Shown piece by piece: positions 1 to 11,400 of a stretch of DNA of 64,000 nt; the first letter of the stretch is position 1; each line of letters begins with the position of its first letter. The notes beneath the pieces are model-generated. The model did no database searches. It had not been told where the DNA came from and was given only the letters and a program-made list of their open reading frames with translations. The position numbers and the translations under genes were made by a program. Source of the stretch: Bryobacterales bacterium F-183. Lineage in GTDB: Bacteria; Acidobacteriota; Terriglobia; Bryobacterales; Bryobacteraceae. The stretch is taken from contig AP025252.1 in NCBI GenBank assembly GCA_016865505.2, positions 5,540,137 to 5,604,136 on the forward strand, in the 5' to 3' direction.

Positions 1-902
1 GTCTCCGGCTCATCCAGTCCGTACAACTTCTGAATCGCCGCGGACTCCTGCTCGAGCGCGACAGCCTTCACCGCATGCGTCTGCATACGGTACGCCAACT
101 CGTGCGCCGCAATCCGCGCGCTGAACTCCGAATCTTCCGGATTCTTCGCCAGATGCTCTTCGTTGAGCTTGTTCAGCAGGTCCAGCCACTTCCGCTGCCG
201 GTCGCCCGACATCTCGGCCGGAGGCCGCAGATCCACAATCGGATCTCCATTCGTACGGAACGGTGTACCCTGATACGCCGCCGGCATAAACCCATTGCTC
301 CAGTTCGGAGCCCCGCCAATCGGACCTCCGCGCCAATCCTGGAACACCACAAACGACGGCAGATTCTGATTCTCGCTACCCAGCCCGTACGTGATCCACG
401 ACCCCATCGACGGATAGCCCGTCAGAATAAAGCCCGTGTTCATCTGGAACAGCGCCGGAGCATGATCATTCGACGTGCAGTACATCGAGCGGATCAGCGC
501 GATGTCGTCCGCCATCCCGCCCACATGCGGGAACAAGTCGGACACATCCATGCCGCACTGGCCGTACTTCTTGAACTTCCAGGGCGAAGGCAACAAGCCA
601 CCGGGCAAGCCTTGCGACACCACAACTTCGCCCTTGCCCACCATGGTCTCGCCCGCGCGCCGCGCCAACTCCGGCTTCGGATCGAACGTATCCACCTGGC
701 TCACGCCGCCATAGCAGAAGATCGAAATCACAGCCTTCGCCTTGGCGGCAAAATGTGGAGCCTTGGGTGCCAGCGGATTCACGGCAGCACCTGCCGCATC
801 GCCCGTCGCCGCCAATCCCAGATCCGCCAATGCCAGACCCGCTACGCCGCCCCCACACCGGGCCAGCAATTCACGTCGTGACCAAAATCTCTTGTTCGTC
901 AT
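1..902 (-). CDS. DUF1501 family Tat-exported protein (3' end outside window)
   Basis: The frame opens at an ATG at 902-900 and stays open to the window edge, so the C-terminus is missing. The N-terminus has a twin-arginine stretch (WSRRELL) followed by a glycine/alanine/leucine-rich segment, which fits Tat export. Downstream are the blocks typical of DUF1501 proteins, which are sulfatase/alkaline-phosphatase-like: an ISIFCYGGVSQVDTFDPKP block and the later phrases CTSNDHAP, MNTGFILTGYPSMGSW and FVVFQDWRGGP. DUF1501 genes usually sit beside genes for DUF1549/DUF1553 cytochromes, as here: the stop of the upstream gene is only 9 nt away, so the two are an operon. The substrate is unknown; a role in degrading complex polymers is often suspected but not shown. 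Confidence 0.9.
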   Translation of the reverse strand, partial: MTNKRFWSRRELLARCGGGVAGLALADLGLAATGDAAGAAVNPLAPKAPHFAAKAKAVISIFCYGGVSQVDTFDPKPELARRAGETMVGKGEVVVSQGLPGGLLPSPWKFKKYGQCGMDVSDLFPHVGGMADDIALIRSMYCTSNDHAPALFQMNTGFILTGYPSMGSWITYGLGSENQNLPSFVVFQDWRGGPIGGAPNWSNGFMPAAYQGTPFRTNGDPIVDLRPPAEMSGDRQRKWLDLLNKLNEEHLAKNPEDSEFSARIAAHELAYRMQTHAVKAVALEQESAAIQKLYGLDEPE

Positions 903-911
903 TGCCGTCCC

Positions 912-3380
912 CTATTGGATGTACGCGAATTCGTTCAGGTTAAACATCGTCTGGCAGAAATCCACCAAACCCGTTGGATTGTTCTTGATAAAGCCCAGTG
1001 CCAATTCGGTCTCACGAGCCGAAGGCTTGCGCGACAGCGCAATCTCGTACGCCCGTTCCACCTGCGCCTGCACGTCGTTGCCAACGTCCAACCGCAATCG
1101 TTCGGCAAACATCTTCGCCTGATGCATCGCAAACCCGGAATTCATCAGAATCAAAGACTGCGTCGCGATCGTAGACCGGTTACGCCGCGCACAAGCCGAA
1201 TTCGTATCCGGCTTATCGAACAGATCAAACATCGGCAGCGGAATCGTGCGCTTCGAAAACACATAAATGCTGCGCCGGAACGTCGACGCATCCGTCTCCG
1301 CCTTACCCGGCCAATCGCGCTTGGTGCTCGCCGCAAACAATGCCGGATCGATGAACGGGAACACGCCAGGACCACCGATCGTCTTGTCCAGCGTACCCGC
1401 AACAGCCAACACGGAATCGCGCAGGACTTCGGCCTCAACACGAGTACGAGCCTGCCGCCACAGCATGCGATTCGTCGGGTCGATCTTGCGGTTCGCCTCA
1501 ATGTCGTCGCTCGCCATCTGGTACGCGTCCGACATCAGCATCAGCCGGTGCATGGCCTTCATGCTCCAGCCCTTGTCGATGAATTCGCTCGCCAGCCAAT
1601 CCAGCAGTTCCGGATGCGTCGGAGCCTCGCCCGTCTTGCCAAAATTGCTCGGCGTACGAACGATGCCTTCCCCAAAGTGATGCTGCCAGATCCGGTTCAC
1701 CATCACCCGCGCAAACAGCGGATGCGTGGGCGATGTCAGCCAATCGGCAAATGCCTTACGCCGCAAGCTGCTCGACGCATTCGGATCGGGCGTCGGAAAC
1801 TTCGGCAAAGCATTCGGCGCAGACGCTACCGTCAGCACCCCAGGCTGCATCACCGATCCCTTGTTGCCGATGCTGCCGTGATGCAGAAAGTGCGATTCCT
1901 TGGGCTTTCCGCCGTCTTTCTCCACCGTGGACCACGCCGTATCGATCACCGGCTTCTGCAACTCGGTGAGCGTGATCTGCTCATTCAGATGGCAGCTCTT
2001 TTCCTGATCCTCCGGCGGCATGATGCTTTCGATCTCACCGCGCGACGCACCAAGCTGACGTTCCACCTGGATCGCATTCAGCTTCTGCCCTTCCGTACGC
2101 TTCTCCGGCGGAGTCTTCAATGCCAGTTGATAGAAGTCCGGCAACTGCAGGATCTTCTGCTGCCGGATCTTGTCGCGATACGGGGCATACAGCGCCTTCA
2201 GTTCCTTCTCGAGCGGTTCCAGCTTCGCACGCCAAGCCTTTGTAGCCTCGTCAAAAGCCTTCTTCTCGGCCTCGCCCACAATCGGAACCTCGCCGCGCGA
2301 CGACGGAAAGAACACCGCCTGAATCTGGTAGTAATCCTTCTGCGGAATCGGGTCGAACTTGTGATTGTGGCAGCGCGCGCAACCCAGCGTCATGCCCATC
2401 ATCGTCGTACCCGTGGTCGCGACAATATCGTCCAGCTCATCCATGCGCGTCTGTTCATTGCGCATGTTCGCTTCAGGACCCAAATAGATAAACCCGGTCG
2501 CGACCTTCGCATCCACCGTACCCGGCGCGTACTCATCGCCGGCGATCTGCAGTTGCACAAACCGGTCGTACGGCATGTCCTTGTTCAGCGCGCTGACAAC
2601 CCAATCGCGATACCGCCACACATTGGGACGATCCGTATCTGTCTCGTACCCGCCCGAATCGGCATACCGCACCAGGTCCAGCCAATGCCGTCCCCAACGC
2701 TCGCCGTACGCAGGCGACGCCAACAGACGATCCACCACCTTGGCAAACGCATCCGGACTCGAATCCGCCTCAAACGCGCGAACCTCTTCCACAGTCGGCG
2801 GCAACCCCGTGACATCCAGATACGCACGCCGGATCAAGGTCCGCTTGTTCGCCCGCGGCGACCCGGTCAAGCCCTTCGCCTTCCATCCAGCAGCCAAAAA
2901 CGCATCAATCGGATTGGCCGCAGCGCTAGGAGGCGCAGGCTTCGCAATCGGCCGGAACGACCAGAACTGCCGCTCCTGCTCCGTAATCGGGCGCTCTTCC
3001 AGCTTCGCCAGCGCCGCTTTCGGATCTTCCGCCGGCACAACCGCAGGAGCGCTTAAGTTCCCACCCCGCTCAATCCACGCCTTCAACACCGCCAAATCGG
3101 CCTCCGGCAACTTCTTGCCAGGAGGCATCGACGGCTGGTCGATCCCCGCCGCGAACCGGTAAATCAGGCTTTTCGAAGGATCTCCAGGCACCAGTGCCGC
3201 GCCGCGTTCTCCGCCCTTCAGCATCTTGTCGCGATCCCGCAGATCGAGCCCCGAAGACTGCATCGCAGCCCCATGGCACAGCAAACAATTCTTCTTCAGG
3301 ACGTTTACAGCGGCATCATCTTCTGGAGACGCATACAGCCCAAATGCGCAAACCATCGCAACCAGAATGAAACGCAGCAT
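912..3380 (-). CDS. Planctomycete-type cytochrome c / DUF1549 / DUF1553 protein
   Basis: An 822-residue exported protein with a hydrophobic N-terminal signal. Residues 22-100 form a PSCyt1-type cytochrome c domain: heme motif CLLCH at 32-36 and a QPSMPPGKKLP segment that may supply the axial methionine. DUF1549 follows (about 150-360, phrases RRAYLDVTGLPPT and YGERWGRHWLDL). It contains a second CxxCH (CARCHNHKFDPIP) that may bind another heme. DUF1553 fills the C-terminal third (LFARVMVNRIWQHHFG, GEAPTHPELLDWLA). Architecture and length are standard for the family, which is abundant in Planctomycetes and Solibacter-like Acidobacteria. It is followed 9 nt later by the DUF1501 gene. The reaction is unknown; a periplasmic redox step coupled to polymer breakdown is inference. 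Confidence 0.93.
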   Translation of the reverse strand: MLRFILVAMVCAFGLYASPEDDAAVNVLKKNCLLCHGAAMQSSGLDLRDRDKMLKGGERGAALVPGDPSKSLIYRFAAGIDQPSMPPGKKLPEADLAVLKAWIERGGNLSAPAVVPAEDPKAALAKLEERPITEQERQFWSFRPIAKPAPPSAAANPIDAFLAAGWKAKGLTGSPRANKRTLIRRAYLDVTGLPPTVEEVRAFEADSSPDAFAKVVDRLLASPAYGERWGRHWLDLVRYADSGGYETDTDRPNVWRYRDWVVSALNKDMPYDRFVQLQIAGDEYAPGTVDAKVATGFIYLGPEANMRNEQTRMDELDDIVATTGTTMMGMTLGCARCHNHKFDPIPQKDYYQIQAVFFPSSRGEVPIVGEAEKKAFDEATKAWRAKLEPLEKELKALYAPYRDKIRQQKILQLPDFYQLALKTPPEKRTEGQKLNAIQVERQLGASRGEIESIMPPEDQEKSCHLNEQITLTELQKPVIDTAWSTVEKDGGKPKESHFLHHGSIGNKGSVMQPGVLTVASAPNALPKFPTPDPNASSSLRRKAFADWLTSPTHPLFARVMVNRIWQHHFGEGIVRTPSNFGKTGEAPTHPELLDWLASEFIDKGWSMKAMHRLMLMSDAYQMASDDIEANRKIDPTNRMLWRQARTRVEAEVLRDSVLAVAGTLDKTIGGPGVFPFIDPALFAASTKRDWPGKAETDASTFRRSIYVFSKRTIPLPMFDLFDKPDTNSACARRNRSTIATQSLILMNSGFAMHQAKMFAERLRLDVGNDVQAQVERAYEIALSRKPSARETELALGFIKNNPTGLVDFCQTMFNLNEFAYIQ

Positions 3381-3417
3381 AGTGTGTCTACGATTTTATG
3401 CCAATTGAGCCGATGAA

Positions 3418-4524
3418 ATGGATAGCCGCGACATGCAAGCCGTCCAGGAACCACCGTCGATCTCCGTCTCAGCGCCCGTCGCGCCAACCCGGCTTTTCTC
3501 CATCGACGTACTCCGCGGCATGGCGATCCTGCTTGTCATGGGCGTCCACATCCCGGCGTACCCCATCTGGTCCACAGCCGGCTGGATCGGCGTCGACCTC
3601 TTCTTCGTCCTCAGCGGCTTCCTGATCTCCAACCTGCTGTTCGCCGAATACCTCCGCTCACAGGACATCCGGCTTTCCCGCTTCTTCATTCGCCGGGCCC
3701 TCAAGCTTTACCCGTCGTTCTACCTGATGCTCGCCGTCACCTTCGCCTACTGCTGGTGGGTCCAGCGCCCGCTCACCGCCAACCAAATCCTCGGCGAACT
3801 CACCCTCACGCAAAACTACGTCGGCGAAATCTGGGGCCACACCTGGTCGCTCGCCGTGGAAGAACACTTCTACCTCTTCCTACCGCTCCTACTCACCGTA
3901 CTCATACGCTTCCGCGCTTTCCACGCGATCCCGTGGATCTTCGCCGCCATTGCCATCACCTGCCTGGGACTCCGCATCTATGCCGCCCAAGCACACGCGT
4001 TTGACCATCACTTGCACTTCCAACCCTCGCACCTTCGGTTCGATGCGTTGTTCACTGGCGTATTCCTGTCCTACCTGCACAACTTCCGCAGCGACACTCT
4101 CCAGCGCCTGATGCAAAGCCATTGGCGTATGCCGCTCTCCATGCTCGGCGTCGGCGCCTGGACCGTACCCGCGCTCTTCCTCGAATACTCAGACCCTCGC
4201 GTGTACACCATCGGCTTCAGCGCCGTCAGCCTCGGCTGCGCCATGCTCTTGCTCTGCAGCGTCTACCCAGAAAAAGGCCGCAAAGCACAAGCCCCCGGCA
4301 CCATCGCCAAAGCCGTCGCACGCATGGGCAAATACTCTTACACCATCTACCTCTGGCACGTCCCTTTGGCGATGCTCTTTATCTGGCTCGCATCGGTATT
4401 TCCAGGCGTCAACCCGTTCCTGCTCCATGCCATCTACTTCGTCCTCTGCATCCTCACGGGCGTACTCACCGCGCGCATCGTCGAACTCCCCGTACTTCGC
4501 CTCCGCGACCGCTACTATCCTTAA
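3418..4524 (+). CDS. Acyltransferase 3 (OafA/YrhL-type) membrane protein
   Basis: A 368-residue polytopic membrane protein of the acyltransferase-3 family, which O-acylates cell-surface sugars using cytoplasmic acyl donors. The N-terminal block RGMAILLVMGVHIP carries the family's conserved histidine in the first transmembrane helix. It is followed by GWIGVDLFFVLSGFLI, a hallmark phrase, then RRALKLYPSFYLML and TWSLAVEEHFYLFLPL, all in the order expected. Some ten hydrophobic segments follow, and the final block YSYTIYLWHVP is also typical. It is transcribed divergently from the cytochrome gene, with only 37 nt between the starts. No strong ribosome site precedes ATG 3418, so an ATG at 3433 is possible. 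The acceptor sugar cannot be told. Confidence 0.93.
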   Translation: MDSRDMQAVQEPPSISVSAPVAPTRLFSIDVLRGMAILLVMGVHIPAYPIWSTAGWIGVDLFFVLSGFLISNLLFAEYLRSQDIRLSRFFIRRALKLYPSFYLMLAVTFAYCWWVQRPLTANQILGELTLTQNYVGEIWGHTWSLAVEEHFYLFLPLLLTVLIRFRAFHAIPWIFAAIAITCLGLRIYAAQAHAFDHHLHFQPSHLRFDALFTGVFLSYLHNFRSDTLQRLMQSHWRMPLSMLGVGAWTVPALFLEYSDPRVYTIGFSAVSLGCAMLLLCSVYPEKGRKAQAPGTIAKAVARMGKYSYTIYLWHVPLAMLFIWLASVFPGVNPFLLHAIYFVLCILTGVLTARIVELPVLRLRDRYYP

Positions 4525-4533
4525 AGAAGCAGC

Positions 4534-4875
4534 GTGAGCATCGTAGCCATCATCGACGACCTGTTCTTCCTCGTCCAAGTGCAGGACATGGCCAAGCGAG
4601 CAGGCATTCCAATTCGCTCCGCAAACACCGTGGAATCCGCCCTCGCGCAACCGACCACCCTCGCCATCGTCGACCTCAACGCCCGCCAGTCCCCCGTGCA
4701 GGACATCATCGCTGCCCTCCGCGACGCCAGTATTCCCACCGTCGCCTTCGTCGCCCACGTCCAAACGGACCTCAAGCAGCAAGCCCTCGACGCCGGTGTC
4801 GACCGTGTCATCGCACGCTCCGCATTCTCCCGCGTGATGCCCGAACTCATCGCGCAGCAAACAAGCAAGCCATAA
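4534..4875 (+). CDS. Degenerate stand-alone receiver-like protein
   Basis: A 113-residue protein with a GTG start, 9 nt after the acyltransferase stop and 9 nt before the NtrY-like kinase. The fold pattern is that of a response-regulator receiver: acidic pair D8-D9 after strand 1 (AIIDD), a candidate phospho-acceptor D47 (LAIVDLNA), and a C-terminal DAGVDRVIARSAF segment where receivers have the conserved lysine-proline. Here that lysine is replaced (ARSA), and the strand-4 Thr/Ser position is unclear, so phosphorylation may be impaired. It has no output domain. Placement just ahead of ntrY-ntrX suggests a role in the same signalling pathway, for example as a phosphate sink or atypical receiver; that is inference. 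Confidence 0.7.
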   Translation: MSIVAIIDDLFFLVQVQDMAKRAGIPIRSANTVESALAQPTTLAIVDLNARQSPVQDIIAALRDASIPTVAFVAHVQTDLKQQALDAGVDRVIARSAFSRVMPELIAQQTSKP

Positions 4876-4884
4876 TAAAGACGG

Positions 4885-6971
4885 ATGCGAAACCGGTACT
4901 GGATCGCCACCGGACTCCTGATCCTCGCCTGCCTAATCGCCTTCTTGGTCTGGATCGGGTCGTTCAGTTTTGGGCCGCTGGCCCCCGCCACGGCAGGCCA
5001 AACCGTGCTCTATTGGGCCGTTTCCACCCTCATTTACATCCTTACCGTCACGCTCGGCTTTATGCTGCTGCGTACGGCGGTCAAGCTCTATTGGGAACGC
5101 CGCGCCAATCGCGAAGGCTCGCGCATCCGCACCAAGCTCGTCGTCGGCGCGCTCGCCCTTAGCCTCGTACCCGGCGTCTTCCTCGTTCTGTTCAGCTACA
5201 GCCTGATGAACCTGAACCTTCGCCGCTGGTTCTCGCGCCCTGCAGAAAACGTCGCGTTCACCCTCATCGATGCCAGCCGCGACATCGACCGGCAGCACCG
5301 CGCCAAGCTCACCGCCCAGGTCAACTGGATTGCCAACCTCCCACGCACCCGCGAGACCGTCGATGCCAACTGGCCCCAAGGCAGCAACGTCCCCCGTACC
5401 CTCTTCAGCAGCATCTGCAAAGACAACTACATCGCCCAGTTGACCCTCGAAGTCGAAGGCCGCCCCCCGCTTGGCCTCTGCGGCTCTCAGAACTACTCCG
5501 TCGATGAACGCCGCTACGAGGTCAGCACGGCCGTCCCCGCAGCCACGGCCAAAGCTACCCTGCGCCTCGCTGCCGAACTCCCACCGATGCTCGAAGAAAA
5601 GCAAACCGAGATGGAGCATCACATCCGCGAGTACGACAAGATCCGCGCCGAACGCGATCGGTTGAACAGCCTGTACATCCAGTACATGGCACTCATCACC
5701 TTGTTCATTCTGTTCATCGCCACCTGGGTCGCGCTTGTCCTCGAACGCCAGTTCAGCATCCCCATCTCCGCGCTCCTCACCGCGATCTCAGAAGTTCGCA
5801 AAGGCAATCTCGGCCACCGCATTCACACACGTGCCGCGGACGAACTCGCCACCCTCGTACGAGGCTTCAACGAAATGATGAGCGAGCTCGAAGCCAACTC
5901 GCGCGAACTCGAGCGCCGCCGTCGCATCACGGAGGCGATTCTCGAAAGCATCCCCAGCGCGGTATTGCTCGTCGATTCCGACGGCCGCCTCCAGCGCGTC
6001 AACCATGCTGTAGCAACGCTGTTCCCGGATTCCCCGCGCGCGAACCGCCTCGAAGACCTTCTCAGCCGCGACGACACCGCCGAACTGAAGTACCTCATGA
6101 AGCGCGCCCGCCGCGTCGGCTCCGCCTCCAGCCAACTCGAATACAAGGCCCGCAATCAGGTACAGCACCTTGCCGTGACGGTCGCCGCCCTGGAAGAAAA
6201 GCTCAACTCCGGCTTCGTCATCGTGCTCGAAGACACCAGCGAACTCCTCCGCGCTCAGAAGGCCGCGGCTTGGCACGAGGTCGCCCGTCGCATCGCGCAC
6301 GAACTCAAGAATCCGCTCACTCCGATCTCGCTATGCGCCGATCGCATCCAGCGCCAAATCGACAAAGGCGCCATGACGCCCGATGCCCTGCGCATTCTTC
6401 GGGAATGCTCGGTCATCATCGCGCGCGAGGTCCAATCCGTAAAGAGCCTCGCCGACGAGTTCGCTCAATTCGCCCGCTTCCCCGCTGCGCAGATGACTCC
6501 CTGCGACCTCAACGACATCGTCCGCAACGGCCTCGCCGTATTTGAAGGCCGCCTCTCGGACATCGACAAACGCATCGAACTCGACGATTCACTCCCGCAA
6601 GTCAACGTCGACCCCGAACAGATCAAGCGCGTGGTCGTGAATTTAGTCGACAACGCCGCCGAAGCCATGCAGGACTCGCTCGTCAAAGAGCTCTGGGTCT
6701 CCACCCGCCTCACCCCGCAGGACACCATCGAATTCATGGTGGCCGACACCGGACACGGCGTCTCTCCAGAAGATCGCGAACGTCTCTTTTTACCCAATTT
6801 CTCCACCAAAAACCGAGGCACAGGACTCGGCCTCGCCATCGTGAACCACATCCTCTCCGAACACCACACGACCATCCGTATCGAAGACAACCGCCCGCTT
6901 GGAACCCGCTTCATCGCCGAGTTCCCCGTGCACGTCACGCCCGAAAAGCAGGAACCTGTGGTGGCTGCCGT

Positions 6972-6975
<4 letters not shown>
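4885..6975 (+). CDS. ntrY: NtrY-like sensor histidine kinase
   Basis: A 696-residue membrane histidine kinase. Hydrophobic helices occur near residues 7-27, 43-63 and 87-110, and again near 270-295, flanking an extracytoplasmic region. A HAMP domain (about 295-350, ending GFNEMMSELE) and a PAS domain (about 360-460, SIPSAVLLVDSDGRLQRVN) come next. The H-box WHEVARRIAHELKNP has the phospho-accepting histidine at about residue 472. The ATPase boxes are all present: N-box VVVNLVDNAAEAM, G1 VADTGHGVS and G2 GTGLGLAI. The gene overlaps the response-regulator gene by four bases (ATGA), so the two are a translationally coupled pair. In proteobacteria NtrY/NtrX respond to nitrogen or redox state; the signal here is unknown. 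Confidence 0.93.
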
Positions 6976-8327
<1,352 letters not shown>

Positions 8328-8349
8328 TCCCTATCCCCCTGCTGCCTCC

Positions 8350-8383
8350 CCCTTTTGTGTCAGACCGATCTGACACAAAAGGG
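8350..8383. repeat. Perfect 15-bp inverted repeat, REP/terminator-like
   Basis: Two perfectly complementary 15-nt arms (8350-8364 and 8369-8383) flank a CCGA tetraloop. The core reads TGTCAGA/TCTGACA and the outer arm is CCCTTTT/AAAAGGG. Because the outer arm ends in AAAAGGG/CCCTTTT it could terminate transcripts from either side, and it lies 22 nt after the ntrX stop. The GTCAGAC core also resembles a dispersed GTCAGAC/GGGGACAG family seen near 48509 and 63976, so a REP-like repeat is equally possible. Confidence 0.75.
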
Positions 8384-8422
8384 AGACGAGATTTGCCGGG
8401 ATCTAACGGTGTAAGAATACAG

Positions 8423-8457
8423 AAAAAGCCGGAGACACCTCGCAAGGCATCCCCGGC
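8423..8457 (-). terminator. Intrinsic terminator of the NHL-repeat gene
   Basis: On the minus strand an 8-bp stem, GCCGGGGA paired with TCTCCGGC (one G-T pair), encloses a 14-nt loop and is followed by five T residues. It sits 24 nt past the stop codon of the gene at 8482-11544. Confidence 0.8.
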
Positions 8458-8481
8458 TCTCGTACCCCAAAACGAAGCGTT

Positions 8482-11400
8482 CTATCGTACCCAGACCGTG
8501 ACATTCACGCCCGGCGCGAACGGATCACGACTCAGCAAGTCGCGCCACTCGATCCCCACCGGATTCGCAAAGTTCACAGCAGCCGTAGGCGGCACCACGA
8601 CATCCAGCCGGAACATCCCGACAAAGCCCGGAGCCAAACCCCAGTACTTAATGTCGTTCGCCGACAGCACGCGCGAGTTGAACACCACCGTAGGCTTGCT
8701 CGGCGCCGGCGTCTCCGTCGTCACCGCTTCACCATCTGGAGGCATGTTCGGCAGTTTGCCAATGCCCGTACCAAACAACCGCACCGTGGAACCACGCGTC
8801 GCGCCATTCGCCTGGTCGTTGTTCGTACCGTCGTCATTGATCGCCAGTACCTGACCCACGCCGCTCTCATCCTTCGAGAAGAACCCCGGCGACGCGACCT
8901 CAGTCGGAATCACAATCGCACCCAGGATCTGCCCGCTGGACTTCCGACGTACCACCAACTCAATCTCTTTCGGAGCATCGAAATTGGTCGGGATCTGGAA
9001 CTCAATCTTGTCGTACGCCACACTCCGCAGCGCCGACGGAGTCTCATCCACCAGCACCTCGATGTCGCCCAAGTCCTTCGGCCACTTCTTGTCGTCAGGT
9101 GTCGTCCCACTCACGTCGCCAAACGTACCCGCCACGCGGGACACCAAAGCGATCATGCCGGGCGCGATCAAACGGCGATTCTTGTTCGCCGAATTGCGCA
9201 GATCCACACGCGGGTAGTAGAACGCCACTCGATTGATGCCTTCCGCGACAATCGGATTGTCCTGCGGATCGAGCGTCAAATTCAGCGGCGCGAACGACGG
9301 AATCACATCCCCAGCCGGTTGCGGACTCGGATCAAACACCAGGGACTGGTACTCAGGGAAGCGAACCAACTGATTCACGCTCGGGAACGTCACCCAGATG
9401 TTGCCAGTCTCGCGGCTCACGTTCACAGCAGTCGGCGGCGCCGAAGTACCTAACAGGTACGAAGCCTGCGGACCCGAACGCTCCAGCCCAACCAATGCGC
9501 GAACAAAGATGCGGTTGTTGCCCGTATCCGCGATGTACAAACGATCGCTCGAGTCGATTGTGATGTTCCGCGGCGTATTCAAACGATCCGGATCGGCACT
9601 CACCGCGGACAGCGAAAAGTCGCGCTGCCCAACCACCAGGAACGCAGCCTGTCCATCCGTAAAGTCACCATTCGGCCCCTTGCGGAACTGCAGCACACGA
9701 TTCAGCACGGCGTCCGACACCAGCACGTTGCCGTTCACCATGAACGCGATGCCCAACGGTGCAGCCATCGTCCGCGACGTCGCTTCCTTTTGCGGCGTAG
9801 CAAAGCAGTTCGCCTGCCCCAGGCACAGATTCGCGCGCTGGTTCGACAGTTCTTCCTGCGCAAACGGCTTCGGGAACCGCATGACGCGGCCATTCCCCGT
9901 ATCGGCAACCCACAGATTGCCATCCGGATCCACCGCAACGCCACCCGGAGCATTAAATCCGCGCTCCAGCACCGCATTCGGATCACCGGTCGAATAGTTC
10001 AGTGTGGACCGTTCAAAGTCCATCTGGCCGATCACCAGATCCGGCAGATCGCCCACACGCACATTTCGCGCATCCCGGAACCCAAGTACGCGATTGTTGC
10101 CGCTATCGGCGATGTACAGTGGGGGCGGATCGGACGTGAAGTCCACCGCGATCCCCGCCAGCGAACCCAGGGACGACACAAAGTTCAAGCCCTGGCGCTT
10201 CACCCGGTTCGGACCACGATACTGGAAGTCCTGCTGACCCAGCACCCGCGTCGCCGTACCCAGCGAATTCACGGGCATGCCGATCACACGATGGTTGCCC
10301 GAATCGGCGATCCACAAGAAGTTGTCCGCAACCACGCCCCCCAACGGATTCGCCAAGGCGTCCGCGCGGGTATCGCCACGAATGCCGCGATTCGGCTGAT
10401 TCTGAGTGAAGTCCGGCTGGCCGTACACCAAAGTAGCCGCCGGCGACGGATTCCGCTCGTCCTCGCCCGCCCAGCTTTCCGGCGGACCGTACCGCAGAAT
10501 GCGGTTGTTCGAAGAATCCGAAACCAGTACGTCGCTGCCGATAAAGTAAATCGCTTCGGGTGGTCCGCCTGTGCTTCCGAGGCGCTGCGCGCTCAAGCCC
10601 GGATCCGAAGAGGTACCCAGTACGCGGCTCGCACTCATACCCGTGCTGAACGGCGGCTGCCACATCGTGACACGCTGACGCGCATCGGCAATGTACAAGC
10701 GGTTCGACGAATCAAACGCGAGGCCGGAGGGCTGGAACAACACAGCCTTGTTCAACTGCAGGTTCACCGTACCCGGAGGATCGACCACAGTGGTCTTGCT
10801 AAAGTCAGTCTGACCCAACACCAAATCGGCAGTCGGCTCCAACGTATTCGGCGCCAACTGCGCCACCGGGAATCGCAACACGCGATTGTTACCCGGATCG
10901 GATACCCACAAGTTGCCTGCCGGATCCACGGCGAGTCCAACGCGGTAGACGGAGCCGGGCGCAAACGAAAGCGTACGATTCGTAGGTCCAATGCCCTGAT
11001 TCGCGGTGCTGCCGGAGCTAATCGACCTCTGGCCGATCACCAGGTCTGCCAGCTTGATCTCGTTCTCTTGCGCAGCAGGACGCGGAAAGCGTAGGACACG
11101 GTTATTGCCCGCATCAGCAACATACAAGTTGCCCGCCCGGTCCACTGTAATCCCAGTCGGCGTGCTGAACCCCGCATTAATGCGCAATTCCGTATTAGGC
11201 GACGCAGGACCCTGTCCCAGCGTTGTAAAGAAGTCGCGCTGCCCAATGACAAAGTCGGCTGGTGCGCCTTTCGCGGCATTGGCGGGGTCACGCCATGCCA
11301 GCACCCGGTTATTCCCCGTGTCCGCGACATACAGTGTCGGTGGGTTCGTGCTGGTGTCTGCGGCTACCGATTGCGGTGCCAGCAGTTCCCTGCCCTCCGG

